A stretch of DNA of 64,000 nt from Sequoia sempervirens. Lineage: Eukaryota; Streptophyta; Pinopsida; Cupressales; Cupressaceae. Positions 1-11,849 of the stretch are shown here, piece after piece (the stretch's first letter is position 1; each line of letters starts with the position of its first letter). The DNA is taken from positions 209,681,394 through 209,745,393 of the forward strand of contig VDFB02358134.1 in the NCBI GenBank assembly GCA_007258455.2. The letters run 5' to 3'. The position numbers and the translations under genes are program-made. The notes below the pieces were generated by a model. It worked only from the letters and a program-made list of their open reading frames with translations, was not told where the DNA came from and searched no databases.

Positions 1-61
1 AGCTAAGGGGTTATATATAACTTGAAACAATATTATGATACAAATATGTATAACCCTTTCT

Positions 62-171
62 AAAACAACATAATGATATGTATACACACACACATATATA
101 CATATATATACATATCTACATATATATATATACATATATATGTAGATATATATGTATATATATATGCATAC

Positions 172-202
<31 letters not shown>

Positions 203-231
203 ACATGAAACAACATTATGATATTTATATA
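62..231. repeat. AT-rich microsatellite and short tandem repeat at the E1 insertion site
   Basis: The stretch is dominated by TA, CATA and CATACATA runs. Around it a ~70-bp unit (core AACTTGAAACAAYATTATGA) occurs at about 15-79, partly again at 201-231, and again just right of E1 at about 7281-7345. E1 therefore landed in a small local tandem array. The 91-codon open frame that starts here is built from microsatellite codons and runs into E1, so I do not regard it as a gene. Confidence 0.85.
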
Positions 232-2292
232 TGTAAGAGAGGGGGACCAACCACGTTCAAGCCCCCAGGTCATGGAGAGCCAAGAGCGGAAGGCTGCCCT
301 AACTTACCTCAGCTAAAAGGGGTATTAAGAAATGTGAGACTAGAATGATGAGGACTATAAGGTCCTTAAATCACCCTACAAAATTGAAACATGGAATAGG
401 GTTAGGCGAGCCAATTTTTGAGTTCAAATCTACACCTCAGAAAGCTCTTTGCCTAAGGATGAAAGTGTGGTTTTGGGATGACAACATGACGGGTTGGTGT
501 CTCTCAGGTGTGTTGGCATTCATACGATTAGAGGAATAAAGAGGCAAGGTGAAACACTAGAAAAATGACTAACGACCTAGCTAGTGGTTTTTATGGGAAC
601 AAAATAGCACTATGAAATACAAAATGTATAGGCGAATATGATAAAGTAAATAAATTAATGCTAGGGTGAAAATAATGATCTCACATAAAAGCTTGTTTGC
701 CAGCTAACTCTAAGTAGCATGTCCACCTACACACAATGAAGAGAAAAATTGTTGGGTAGTTGTATAGGGGCCTACATCAGTCAGACCCCCATTTAGGTGT
801 TTCCACCTCCATAGACAACCAAGATAGTGATAATGGAGAAATATATGTTAAAGAAAGAAATGAAGTAGAGAACACAAAAGCACTACAAAAACAGTAGGGT
901 GCTATCCACCAAATCATAGAGGAGAGGAGTAGAAAGCTTACCACCTCCACCAAGAGCACTCAAGGATAATGGTGGAGAAAATGAGAGGACTCAAGCCTCT
1001 GCTGCAATGGTGTTGGTTTGACAATTAGGTATGTGTAGGATCATTATGGAGAAAATAGGCCCTTAAGTGGCAAAAAAATTAGAAAAATCAGAATTAGGCA
1101 ACTTGACGTAAAAGTTTGAATAAGTTATCTATATTATTTCAAAAATATGTAAGAATAGAATTTTTAGAAAATTGAATGTAGTTTCTAAACTACTAGGTTT
1201 GTTTAAAAAGAAAATCTATTTGGTGAAAATTTAAAATTTGAATGTAGTAGTACTTAAATTTTAGGGAAAAAATAAGAAGTAGGTGTCTGTCTGACCGCCC
1301 TAACCACAAGAAAATTATAATATTTTTTTATAAGATTTTAGATATAAGTAGAGGACTCATGCCCAATGTGATGCATATTTTTTTGTAATTTTTTTCCAAG
1401 TGAATAATTAATTATGATTTTTTTTATTATAACTTTTAAAAAATATTAAAAACTCATATGTCTGACCACCTTAACTTAGTCAAAACTTAATGAAATTCAT
1501 TTTTATTTTTTTAATCCTATAGTATGCGAAGCGTAGAGTGTGACACATGTTTTGGATTCAAAAAATGTGATACCATTTGAAAGCTATAAATGTTTTTCAA
1601 TTAGTCTATCAATCAAGAGTTTAGTCATAATTTTATTAGGAAATGAATAATAATTACTTATTAACTTCAAAGTAAAGCATAATTTATATTGGTGGAAAGC
1701 TGAGAATCTCCTTTATAAACCCTTTTCATTTCATCAATTTTGGGTAAAAAGAAAGTCGTCAACCACATACCCATCGTATTGCCACTTTTTGGCCCATCAT
1801 GATCCTGCACATACCCACTTGTTCTATGGAGTTGACAGAGTGTTATTGCTACTGCTATGGAGTGCAAGCATGTTGCTTGAATGCTTGGAAATGCAAGGAG
1901 TGAATGCTAGAATGCTTAAGCTTATGAGGAAGATTGCTTGAAGGGATGAAAGAAGTTGAAAAGCATGTAGAACGAGGGAATTTGAAGGAAGAATGAAGAA
2001 AATGGCCATATTTGGGCCAGTTAGTCAAAGGGGGTGTTACAAATCAACCTCCAATGAGAAGTGTAACTCCTCTATAGGCTGTAGATGTAGAAATTTTCCA
2101 AGGACATAAGTGCACCACGCAGATGTTTGTGCACTGCATGGGCATCCCCGATTGTTATTCCTTTGATGGCACATAAATAACTAGAATGAAGGCAGCAGGC
2201 TTATGTGGAATTTAGCCTTTGAATTTAGTTTTCTAAAGTGAAGAAGAGAAAAAGGGGAATTTCAATAAGGGGTGCAAATTCACTCCTATACA
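232..2292 (-). repeat. 3' LTR of E1, interrupted by M1
   Basis: This is the left copy of the E1 LTR. It aligns to 6013-7277 from its first base (TGTAAGAGAGGGG on the plus strand) to the end (CTATACA). The 790-bp M1 insertion and a 4-bp duplication are the only large difference. A purine-rich tract on the minus strand (AAAGTGGGGGAAAAA, 2293-2307) abuts it, as expected where plus-strand synthesis primes. Confidence 0.88.
1027..1816. mobile_element. M1 copy 1: 790-bp TIR transposon, non-autonomous
   Basis: The left end reads (A)GGTATGTGTAGGATCAT and the right end is the reverse complement of GGGTATGTGCAGGATCAT, an inverted repeat of about 23 bp. Flanks are AATT on the left and ACTT on the right, a 4-bp target duplication with one mismatch. 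The other E1 LTR has an uninterrupted ACACTT at the matching place (about 6793-6798), which is a preserved empty site. Copies 2 (53438-54227) and 3 (59867-60643) have the same ends and a collinear interior. No coding frame is shared between the copies, so this looks like a MITE-like deletion derivative. Superfamily unknown. Confidence 0.9.
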
Positions 2293-2307
2293 TTTTTCCC
2301 CCACTTT
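2293..2307 (-). other. Polypurine tract of E1
   Basis: On the minus strand this reads AAAGTGGGGGAAAAA, directly followed by the LTR start TGTATAGG. Position and composition fit the second-strand primer site of an LTR element. Confidence 0.75.
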
Positions 2308-2486
2308 AGTGAGCATGAATACTAATGAGTGCTTCGATAAGGTAGATTGAAGAAGTAGTAGAGTTAGAAATGTATACCTGAACCATCAATGAAGCAATCC
2401 ATGATTTGGCAAACTCAAGAGTGTAGGACAAGAAAATGACTTCATAGCCCCACAAAACTATGAAGCTGAAGAATGAAAGTGTCTGA

Positions 2487-2932
2487 TAGGCCCACAGACC
2501 TATAAGGAGGCAACTCCCAAGATCTTTCACATGAAAGAAGCCCTGTGAAGAAAGCACCTCTTAAGTCCACAAACCTACAAGGAAGGTGCCCCCCAAGAAC
2601 TCACATGGAGGATACCTAGAAAAGCATCTTATAGACCCACGAACCTACAAGAAAGCATCCCCCAAGATCTCTCACATGGAGGAAGCCAGGAAAGCACCCT
2701 ATAGACCCAAAGACCTATAGGGAAGGTGTCCTTCAAGATCTCTTGCATGAAGGAAACCCAAGAAAGCACCCTACACCTGCAAACCTATAGGGGAGCCATG
2801 CTCAAGATCTCTAGCATGGAGGAAGCTCAAAGGAAGTTCCCTACAGGCCTGCAAACCTACAGGGAGGTATCCCCAAAGATCTCTCACATGGAGGAAACCC
2901 AAGAAAGTGGACTCCGCAGAGTTAGAAAGTGG
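2487..2932 (-). repeat. Coding-phase minisatellite (~70 bp, about 6 units) in E1
   Basis: The anchor AAGATCTCTCACATGGAGGA recurs, with changes, starting at about 2519, 2595, 2664, 2735, 2804 and 2876. Spacings are 69-76 bases, several of them multiples of three. On the minus strand (the sense of E1) the units translate to a ~23-residue motif resembling FLHVRDLxGxLPxGLxACR; the plus strand also stays open for three units. The array sits near the 3' end of E1's internal region. I see no known domain. It could be the repetitive part of an element-encoded protein or a spacer that expanded by slippage. Confidence 0.82.
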
Positions 2933-5188
2933 CCATATAGGCAAGTAGGCGGATAGCCGCACAAACCATCGATAATTTGGAAGACTTTCAAAGGGGTCCC
3001 TTGGGAAGCCTAGCTTGAAGAAGGGGTCCACTCAAGGGAATCATTGTTTGAAAGTGTGAAGAAGATGTCTTTTTCTTGAATCAATTCATCATCAAGGAAT
3101 CACCTCATAAAAGAAGAGAGTTCCACGCAAGGGGACAGGGGAAAATTCTCAAGTTATTTCAAAAGGATTCCTAATTCTATTTTTTTTTTAAAAAGGAAAG
3201 TTTATAAGGATTTCCAAGAAAATATTCATTGACAAAAAATGCATTTTTTGAAAATCAAAATGTTAAAGAAGAGGTGTTGTCACACATAACAGGTACAACT
3301 CAAGCAAAAAAAAAGAGAAAGATAAGAAATGAGTGAAATAGAAATAAATAAAGGACACAGGGGGATCTGATTTAGTAGGGTCATATCTACTCATGCTCAT
3401 ATAAATAATAGGTAACCACAGTGGAAGGTTAAAGATCATCAATCACCAACTAGATCAGGAAGAATGCATGAAAAACAAAGTAAAAATAAAAAAGTGGGTC
3501 AACATGCAAGGGAAGCCTAAATGCCCCCAATGCTTTGCATTATCCGCAATTTATCAAAAATCAAGTCACAAACATGGAAGAATTTGATGATACGAATAGA
3601 AGAAGGTTTACGACACAAAAACCATGCCTGTATCCAAGCACTAACAAGGGTGATGAGGGTCATCCAGGCACACATAGCACGATCATGAGGGAACACATCA
3701 CAAGATAAAAACACACACATACATCTAATCTAAAGATAAAGAATAGGAAAAGAATAGGCCTCCTCCTAACACTAATTAACCAAGAGGTCATCTGCTTCCC
3801 ACTCTAGATAATAATAGGGGGAAGGAGGATGATCCTACAGTGGTGGGATGTTAATAGGAGGAGTGTCTGACTCTCCCACAACAAGGGCCAAAGAAGAGAG
3901 CCCTGTAAGGTCCTCTCCATTGAGTTCTTATGGATCTAAGGTCAAGGATTTCACAAAGATCACTAACAAGGCAAAAACCTCATCTAGAGAGTTAAACATG
4001 CACTTCACATGAGTGCCATGTTTTACTTCAATGGATGAGGAAGGTTGCACTCGAGGTTCACCTCTAGGCTCACCAAAGGATTTAGGAGTTGTGACTAACT
4101 TAGGGGAAGCTAGGATTGGTTCCATCACTAGGATAGAACAAGTCAGTGTGAGGCCACCTTTCAAGGAAGGTGGACTCTTCTTATGTCATTCGTTGCTAGA
4201 GGAAACACACTCCACCTTTTGCTTCGTTAGAGGAGGTGAACTCTCCACAGACAAGGAAAGAGGTATAGAGGAAGAGGAGGAAAGAACCACAATAGATATG
4301 ATTGAGGTGTTAGTCATATCCATGGGCTTTGAGAAAGGTTGGACATTCAGAAGGGACATCAACAATGATAGCTCCATCGAAGGAGTGATGAACACCTACA
4401 CCTTTTTAAGGTTAGGCACATTTGTACTCATAGAAAAAGCCAGAAGCGATATAGAGCTGGTTTTAATGGAAGCATAGGGGAGGAGAGAGGAGGATGCTAC
4501 AAAAGGATCTAATACAGGGGTGGTTGTCTCATCTTCCTTCCGTTGGAAGGTGGCCTGCTCATCCATGAGAGCCTTTTGTCGGTGCTTATGCTTGTGCATA
4601 AGGAAGTTTTTACAACTCTTTGAACTATAGGTTGGAGGCTATGAAGGAACAAAAGGCTCCTGCTTAGCCATGGGAGTGTCCACTATAGTCATTTCCGGTG
4701 GAGGAATAGACCCTTGAATGGGAGAAGGGGTAGGTTGAGAAGTAGTAGGGGGAGTCAGCTCAAGTGCCTCGGCAGCGGGCCTCTTCCCATTCACTACTTT
4801 GGAAGCAAGAGAAGTAGGAGGTCATAGAGGTCGAGACAAAGAGGACTCTCCATAGGGGCCTTTCTTCCTATTATATCGAATGGACCTAGGCTCTATAGGA
4901 AAAATAGAAAGCTCAAATGCGGAATGCTGGGGCTTTCGCCAAGTAGGCACCATAGGATTCTCTCGCAAACGTGAAATGAAATATGATGCCTTAGTGGGGC
5001 AAGAGGAAGCGTCAGGCTGAATAGTGGAAGAGGAAGAAGAAGGATCTCGGGATTACTTCTCTTCTTCCCTCCTATGTGTGCCTTAGCAGCATCACTGTCA
5101 ACTTTTAGGCAAGCCCTATGTGAAATGACATAAGGTGATGGAGGGTATCTTATTCTCAACCTTAGACACCTTTATAATTCTGATACAT
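2933..5188 (-). other. E1 internal region without recognisable domains
   Basis: About 2.2 kb of E1 between the minisatellite and the protease fragment. On the minus strand it holds short, Ser/Pro/Leu-rich open segments (for example 3928-4164, 4186-4395, 4396-4599, 4893-5159) broken by stops. I recognise no reverse transcriptase, RNase H or integrase motif in any frame. An overlapping plus-strand frame at 4013-4477 (154 codons) is open but biased to Glu/Gly/Arg and is probably the shadow of the Ser/Pro-rich minus frame. Confidence 0.6.
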
Positions 5189-5685
5189 TCAGTGCAAGAG
5201 GTTTGTCCTAGGTGGGAGAGAACCAATGGGCACAAGCCAAGAGTAGTCCAAGGAGTAGCTACCATGAGCAACCGACAGTCTATAACTCATGTCATGAATT
5301 ACATGCATGTAACCCCCATGGATAAATTTTAAAAATTTATGTGTGATTGAGGGCACCGCATTCATAGCTACTAACCAATGGATACCCAACTTCACTCTAA
5401 AGAGTTCAGACCTAGGGATTATGTTCAATAAAAGATGAACTTAGGTCCAACCAAATCTGATAGGATAGTACTACCCAAAGGGGGCACAAAAATTCCATTG
5501 TGCATGCAGATAGTGCTCACAGGTGCATCGTACCCATCTTTATGTAAGAAGTTAATTAGCATGATCTCCTTAGTTATGATGTTTACTTGAGATGTCAGAT
5601 CAACGAGAACACCTGCTATGATGTTTTTGTTGATGCGCGCAGGGATGTAGAGAGGAGATGGTTCCCTATTAAAACCCATCGGCAA
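5189..5685 (-). pseudogene. Decayed retroviral-type aspartic protease region of E1
   Basis: Two adjacent minus-strand frames carry protease-like sequence. The first (5685 to 5425) contains IPARINKNIIAGVLVDLTSQ then VNIITKE, which resembles the plant retrotransposon protease context VDTGSQVNII; the third residue of the DTG triad site is S, but the T is replaced by L, so the active site is damaged. The second (5428 to 5189) contains KLGIHWLVAMNAVPS and KFIHGG, resembling the later LGxPWL...KF motif of the same family. A frame shift separates them. The region lies only ~330 bases from the primer-binding-like site, so gag is missing or very short. Confidence 0.6.
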
Positions 5686-5984
5686 GTCCTAGATGAAGTG
5701 AAGGTTATACCAGTACCACTACTCACAGGTTGCGTAGTGGGGATAGGTTGATGTAGGAAAGAGGCCATTATGCACACTAGACGATACTGTCACATAGTCC
5801 CTAAAGGTTAAAGGATAATGCGGTGATCTATTTAAGGTTTCATTATGCAACACCTTTGGAACCTTCCAACTATTCCTACTAGGGGTTGTAGATTGGGTTG
5901 TAAGGCAAAAGCCTCACAACACTCACACCTACAACACTCCTAGAATACAAGGAAAGGAACTTTTAGTATTGCAAAACAGAACCA

Positions 5985-6012
5985 AAATGGTTCACATTGG
6001 GTTCACCAAAAA
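5985..6012 (-). other. Primer-binding-like site of E1
   Basis: Immediately inside the right LTR, the minus strand reads TTTTTGGTGAACCCAATGTG. TGGTGAACCC would pair with a tRNA 3' end of GGGTTCACCA; I cannot assign a tRNA. The same motif sits next to LTR ends in E2 (23041-23066) and at 62836, which supports a functional role. Confidence 0.6.
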
Positions 6013-7277
6013 TGTAAGAGAGGGGGGCCGACCACATTCAAGGCCTTAGGTCAAGGAGAGCTAAGAGCGGAAGGCTGCCCTAACTTACCTCAGCTAAAAG
6101 GGGTGTTAGGAAATGCAAGACAAGAATGATGAGGATATAAGGTCCTTAAATCACTCTACAAAGCCGAAACATGGAATAGGGCTAGGCAAGCCAGTTTTCA
6201 AGTTCAACTCTATGCCTCACTAAGCTCTCTTCTCGAGGTTGAAAGCATGGTTTTGGGATGACAGTGTGGTGTGCTGGCATCTTTGATGTGTACTGGCATC
6301 TATATGATCGGAGGACTAAAGAGGAAAGGTCAAACACTAGAAAAATGACTGACGACCTAGATAGTGGTTTTTAGGGGAACAAGATAGCACTATGAAATAG
6401 GAAATGTATAGGTGAATATGATAAACTAAATAAATTAATGCTAGGGTGACAATAATGATCTCACAGAAAAACTTGTTTGCCAGCTAACTCCAAGTAGCAC
6501 ATCCACCTACACACAATGAAGAAAATTGTTGGGTGGCTATATAGAGGCCTGACTCAATCAGACTCTCATTTAGGTGTTTCCACCTCAATGGATAGTTAAG
6601 ATAGCGATAATGGATAAATGTATTCTAAAGAAAGAAATGAAGTAGAGAACACAAGAGCACTACAAAAATAGTAGGGTGCTACCCACCAAATTGTAGAGAG
6701 GAGTAGAAATCTTACCACCTCCATCAAGAGCACTCAAAGATAATGAGGGAGAAAATGAGAGGACTCAAGCCTCTACTACAATGGTGTTGCTTCCACACTT
6801 GCTCTACGGAGTTGACAGAGTGTTTTTGCTGCTACTATGGAGTGCAAGAGTGTTGCTTGAATGCTTGGAAATGGAAGGAGTGAATGCTAGAATGCTTAAG
6901 CTTGTGAGGAAGATTGCTTAAATGGATTAAAGAAGTTGAAAAGCATGTAGAAGGGAATTTGAAAGAAGAATGAAGAAAATGACCATATTTAGGTTGGTTA
7001 GTCGAAGGGGGCATTATAAATCAAGCTCCAGTGGGAAGTGTAATGCCTTTGTAGGCTCAAGGTGTAAGAATCTTCTAGTGATGTAAGTGCTCAGCATGAA
7101 TGTTTGTGTGTCGTGCAAGCATCCCTGATAGTTATTCCTCTGCCAACACACAAAACAACTTCCAAGTGCAACAAAGATAGTAGGCTGATGTGGAATTTAG
7201 CCTTCGAATTTGGTTTTCTAAAGTGAAGAAGGACAAAAGGGGAATTTGCATAAGGGGTACAAATTTTCTCCTATACA
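6013..7277 (-). repeat. 5' LTR of E1, uninterrupted
   Basis: This 1,265-bp copy matches the left LTR throughout and preserves the empty M1 site near 6793-6798. It is followed by the 3-prime flank target duplication ATATA at 7278-7282. Confidence 0.88.
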
Positions 7278-7282
7278 ATATA

Positions 7283-9300
7283 TAACTTGAAATGATAGTA
7301 TGACACAAATATTTATAACCCTTTTTGAAAAAATAATATGATATACATTGAAACAACATTATCATACATGTAAAAGTCAGTGTAATTGAAGAACAAACAA
7401 ACCATACATCTAATTCATTTAAATAGATATATATCTATCATAGATCTATCTATCTCCACATTTCAACAAAGAAATAGAGGGGAGGAGGTCCTAAATGTAA
7501 TAGAACATTAGGACCAAAGATTCTTTTTCTAGGGTTTCATTAAGATACAAATCAACAAGGTAAATAGATTGAATTTGAACCATGAAGGTGAGCCAAACAG
7601 ACTTAGCTTTGCATCTTTTGTGGATTTTCCAGCCTTACGAATTGATTTTACTTGATGAACATAATTAGTTTATGTGCTCTAATATGAAAAATGCCAAATT
7701 AAAACATTTGAAAAACTATAATAGAGGTTTGTAGGTAGATTTGAGAAAGGCATAACTCTGTGCATCTACCCTAGAAATTCATAGATGTTTTAAATAGGAG
7801 GACAGAGTCAGCCAAAGGCGTCTATGTCCCTTTAGGAGTATTTTGGACCTATTTTTGTAGTCCTTTGATGTTAGATATGAGATTCCCAATTCCACCTGCA
7901 ATTTGTTGGATCATTGTTGGATAATTTTGTATGTGATTTTTTGTGAGTTGACAAGGTGTAGGGATTTGAATGCACAACAATGAAAAAAGGAACTTCAAGC
8001 TTCCTTCAATCTTCTTCAATCCTGAAATCTACACATTCAAAGAGAGAAGAAAGGTTGTGCCATTTAGGGGCATGATTTAATCAAACCCTGTGTTAGTGCT
8101 TCCACTTCTACAATGGAAATTTCAATGATAGGAAAGATAAATAGTAAGGATGAATGATGAATCAAAAAAGTGTTGTAAATCACCACCCTTCAATGGCTTC
8201 CTTGAAGGACTGAAGTCATGCACATCACCTCAAGGTCTTGGATCTTGTTTGAATTTCTTGGAGACCTACAAAAGGGTTAACCTTCACAAACAATGATAAC
8301 ATGAACACACATGAACTCACATAGGATTTGACATGATGTTTGGATCTTGAATTATTGCAATAAAGCTCTAAAAATGCTACTCTTGAATGCTTTATAGAGC
8401 TCTTGAAAATAGTTCTTCTTCTTAATTTTTTTCTTAAATGCTAGATATATTTGAAATGATAAAATAACTAGGTAATTATAGGCATTTATTCAATTTTCTG
8501 CAAATTAGATCTTGATAGTCAACATTTGCAATTTGAATTGGAAATGATAAAATATCAACATCAACATATTCAAATTTGGGACTAGGCATAAAAGGGGGAT
8601 ATTTGTTACACCTCAAATGTAGAGTTACTATTTACTATTACTACATAGGGTAAATAAGGATGTAATGTGAATTCTGGAGATGAATAAATTATGCTTGTAC
8701 CTTGTTAGCAATATGAATGTTATCTCATTTGATGATTGTCTCATTTGAATGCTACCTCTATTGATGTTATTCATGGTGAAATACTACATATATGTGAATG
8801 AAAGGTTATTGAATTATAATTATTCTAACTTTGGAGATGTTAATGTATACTGCATATTGTTGTGAACAATTGACTATTGAGTGCATGTGTTAGTGGATGC
8901 AGGTATGTGTTCCACTCCTCTAGGAGGAGGGGAAGTATCACTTGGGAGAATATCTTGGTTAGATAACTGGTAAAATTAAACTATTTGAACATATACACAC
9001 CACATTAGAAACATTGAGTTGAGTTAGTTTGAGGGGAAGAGGTAAGTCGTCTTTAGCCGTTATGTCTACATTTAAGAGTATTGTTTACTTTTGCATGCTT
9101 TGGGTGATGTTTATCTATTTCAGCTCTTGAGATCTTTCTTGTTCTATTACGATCATATGGATGAGTGGGATGTATGTGGAAGTAGTTTATATATATGCAC
9201 ATACATGTCAATGGGATATAATGACATGTATATGCATATGTATAGATATACCACACATGCACACTTATCAATATGATGGTAAACATTAATGGCTATATGT
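7283..9300. other. Unassigned sequence with a possible diverged LTR relic
   Basis: I see no gene. From about 8070 the wording GGGGCATGATTTAATCAAAC followed by a GTGTTAGTGCTTCCAC-like block loosely resembles the E1 LTR around 770-800, so a distant LTR relative may lie here. At 8594-8625 a purine-rich AAAAGGGGGATATT precedes TGTTACACCTC, which looks like a polypurine tract followed by an LTR start, but I could not find the partner LTR or an end. Confidence 0.35.
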
Positions 9301-9315
9301 GAGAGAGATGTGAAC

Positions 9316-9367
<52 letters not shown>

Positions 9368-9670
9368 TATATACACATATTCATATGTATATGTATATCG
9401 ATAAATGAGTACGTTGGCGAATGGAAATGCTCATACAGATGCATCAATATAGATATACCTACACATACATGTACATAGAGGCATATATATAAACATATTT
9501 AGTATAATGTGTTTATTAAATATATTATTGCATGTACTCATATATATATCAAATGTATGCTTACATTATTGACTTATGATATATATAAATACATGTTAAT
9601 TATTTAAGTATATATATGTATATAATATATATTATAAATATTTATATATAATATATATATATATTAAACA
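9170..9670. repeat. Microsatellite-rich block with a (TG)n tract
   Basis: A (TA)n/(TG)n run occupies about 9317-9366, inside several hundred bases of TATA, CATA and ATATAT-rich sequence. Open frames across the region are microsatellite translations. Confidence 0.9.
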
Positions 9671-11150
9671 TATTAAATATGATAGTTGAGATCGACTATC
9701 TCTTATTCTTTAAGTTGATTTATAAGGCTACTTTATAGTCAATATAGATTATGGAATGAAGGTTGGTGTTGACCATGTCTTTGGAAGCCAATTTAATAGC
9801 TATTGACTGCAAGTGGAAATCGATTATCCTTGTGAATTGTATGTGATATATGACATGGCTTTGCATTGGTTATTATTGTCTATCTTAAAATTGACTTAGT
9901 CGACGTCTTTATGGAGACTATAATTGACTTAGTCTAACATATTAAACTGCAAATTGATTCATCCACCATTTGGAATGATTGAAATTTGTTGTCATTATTT
10001 GGAAGTTGAATGAGTTTTATGGCACCAAATATGAAGGAAAAGGAATAGCAGATGGTACCACCTTTAAGTTTGATTTCCTTATAGATGTCTTTCATTGAAA
10101 CAATTTGAATTCTCCATGTGCATTTGGAATAATTCTTTGAATTCTTGTTATGGAAACTAGTCAATCTATAGGGGGTTTTGTTGAGTCTATGCTTAGTTGA
10201 TCACCACCTTATTGTTGAGTTGCTTTGCTTGAAGCTTGTTGTCATTTTACATGCCTAAACTATAGGCTTTGTGGCTACTTCATTGCTCTATAAATAGCTA
10301 AACCAATTCATTTGTGAGGGACACATTCTTTCAAGAGATTATACATCTTTTGCAATTCCTATTTTATGCATTATAACCATCCATATTTTGCTGAGCATTG
10401 AGATAGAGATAGGAAGAGAGTTTTTATAGTTTGTGAGGAGATTATATTTTGAGAGGAGTAAGCTATCAACTTGAGAGGTGGAGATTATAGTGACATTTCT
10501 TGAGAAGATGATTATCAATTCTTTTGTTGTTGGGGAGGGCTGCATTGTTGTCATTAGCTTGGATAATTGATAACATGCATGAGGATATCTTCTTCTTTAT
10601 TATTTTATTTTGAATGGTGTGTTTTGTATGCATGGTCGAGATGTCTTTCCAGTGTATGCATTATAAAGTTTAGATTACTTTGAAAAGGAAAGTGAAGTTA
10701 TTATACTATTTTCATAGTGTGTTTTTATGTACTTCATAGTAGGAGATGGGTTTTTATCATAGGTATTATTACTAGGTATGATTGAACATGAAAAGCACAT
10801 ATGTGTATTTAGCTAAGTTATTGATTTAACTATTATAGCTTATGTTTACTCCTAGGAGAGGTCTTCTAGGATGGGAGAGAGTTTTATATACTTAAGAGTA
10901 AGTAGGGTTATCCAAGTAAATAGGTTATCTTTGGAATGAAGGATTATCCATAGAAGGAAATTCCTAACTTGTGTACTTACTAGTTAAGTAGGTATAATCC
11001 AAGTAGATTAATGTGGTTGAAAGTTATCTGGGATGATGGACTATCCATTGAAGGAAATACCTATACGTAGCTTAAGATAGCCTTAAGTAAAATCTGCCCT
11101 GAGTAGTGTATGTGATAGATGACTCTCAATAGGAATACTCAATGTAACAA
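9671..11150. other. Unassigned AT-rich sequence
   Basis: No element ends, tRNA-like signals or protein motifs recognised. Weak internal similarity is visible between about 10900-10990 and 10990-11080 (variants of AAGTAG...GGTTATC and GATGGACTATCCAT...GAAGGAAAT), suggesting an old short duplication. Confidence 0.5.
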
Positions 11151-11159
11151 TTTGGCCAA

Positions 11160-11640
11160 AGTATTGTGAATTTCCGAGACTCTGGACTCTAGATTGTGTG
11201 ACTACTGAGACTAACACTGTTAGTTCACCATGATCTAGTATTACATGCTAGACAAATATTGTAGTATAACAAGTTCTAGTAATGTAGGACACAACACTAT
11301 ACTCGGTTGGTTGTTATTGGTTACTCTAACAATCTCTTTTTTGAAGGGAAGGGCCATCTATCAAATGATAGATGTGCGGGGGACCACATTATGAGTCCGT
11401 GGTTGGTGAAAAAGCACCTGAGTGATGCTTCTCCTCCATAGCAGGTGACAAAAGAACCAAGATTTGAAAGGAAGGATCCTAGACCATCTTACAACTATTT
11501 GAACATATACAGCTCTTTGAGCTATGTATGTTTCTTTCATTGATGTATTATATGAAATGAAAAGGAATTCATGTTGTAATATGTTATGCATCTTGATTGT
11601 AAATTATCAATAAAGAATTTTATTTTTTTTATTGCATTGA
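11160..11640. repeat. Diverged dispersed repeat, copy a
   Basis: This stretch shares an ordered series of blocks with 16955-17345: AGTTCA...CTAGT, GTAGGACACAACAC, CAATCTCTT...TTGAAGGGA, GTCCATCT..., GATGTGC.GGGGAC and GTGGTTG.TGAA.....GCAC. The copies are direct and well diverged. They may be LTR pieces of one old element or two insertions of one family; I could not define ends. Confidence 0.6.
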
Positions 11641-11849
11641 CATTGTTACTTAGTTTATTTACTCATTTGGTGTAAATTAGGAAATTTTTACTTCATAGAA
11701 GGGTTAGTACATTACAATATTATTGCCATAACGCATCTCTATCCTTTCCCTATTTTTTTGAGATTAAGGTGTTGGGGGTAAAGTACTAGATACATGTATT
11801 TGTTTTTCGCTTGCAACTTATATGTAATTGTTAAAATTAGGCCATAAAA

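Larger units (their letters stand above)
232..7277 (-). mobile_element. E1: non-autonomous LTR retrotransposon
   Basis: Two long direct repeats (232-2292 and 6013-7277) flank a 3.7-kb internal region. Read on the minus strand, each LTR starts TGTATAGGAG and ends CTCTCTTACA. A purine-rich tract precedes the left LTR and a primer-binding-like TTGGTGAACCC follows the right LTR. The 5 bases outside each end are ATATA (227-231 and 7278-7282), a matching target duplication. Apart from a 794-bp interruption in the left copy (M1 plus its target duplication), both LTRs are ~1,265 bp; over the first ~180 bases they agree at roughly 89% by eye, so the element is old. The internal region keeps protease-like fragments but no reverse transcriptase or integrase that I can see. 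It was probably mobilised in trans by a Ty3/gypsy relative; that is inference. Confidence 0.88.

Noticed and set aside
73..348. 91-codon plus-strand ORF
   Set aside because: Its first half is microsatellite (Tyr/Ile/His repeats) and the second half runs into E1's LTR; not a gene.
2487..2932. CRISPR-like array
   Set aside because: Units are contiguous and diverged with no unique spacers, and the context is an LTR retrotransposon in a plant-type genome.
4013..4477. 154-codon plus-strand ORF as a gene
   Set aside because: It opposes the transcription sense of E1, has a skewed composition and no motif; best explained as the shadow of Ser/Pro-rich minus-strand codons.
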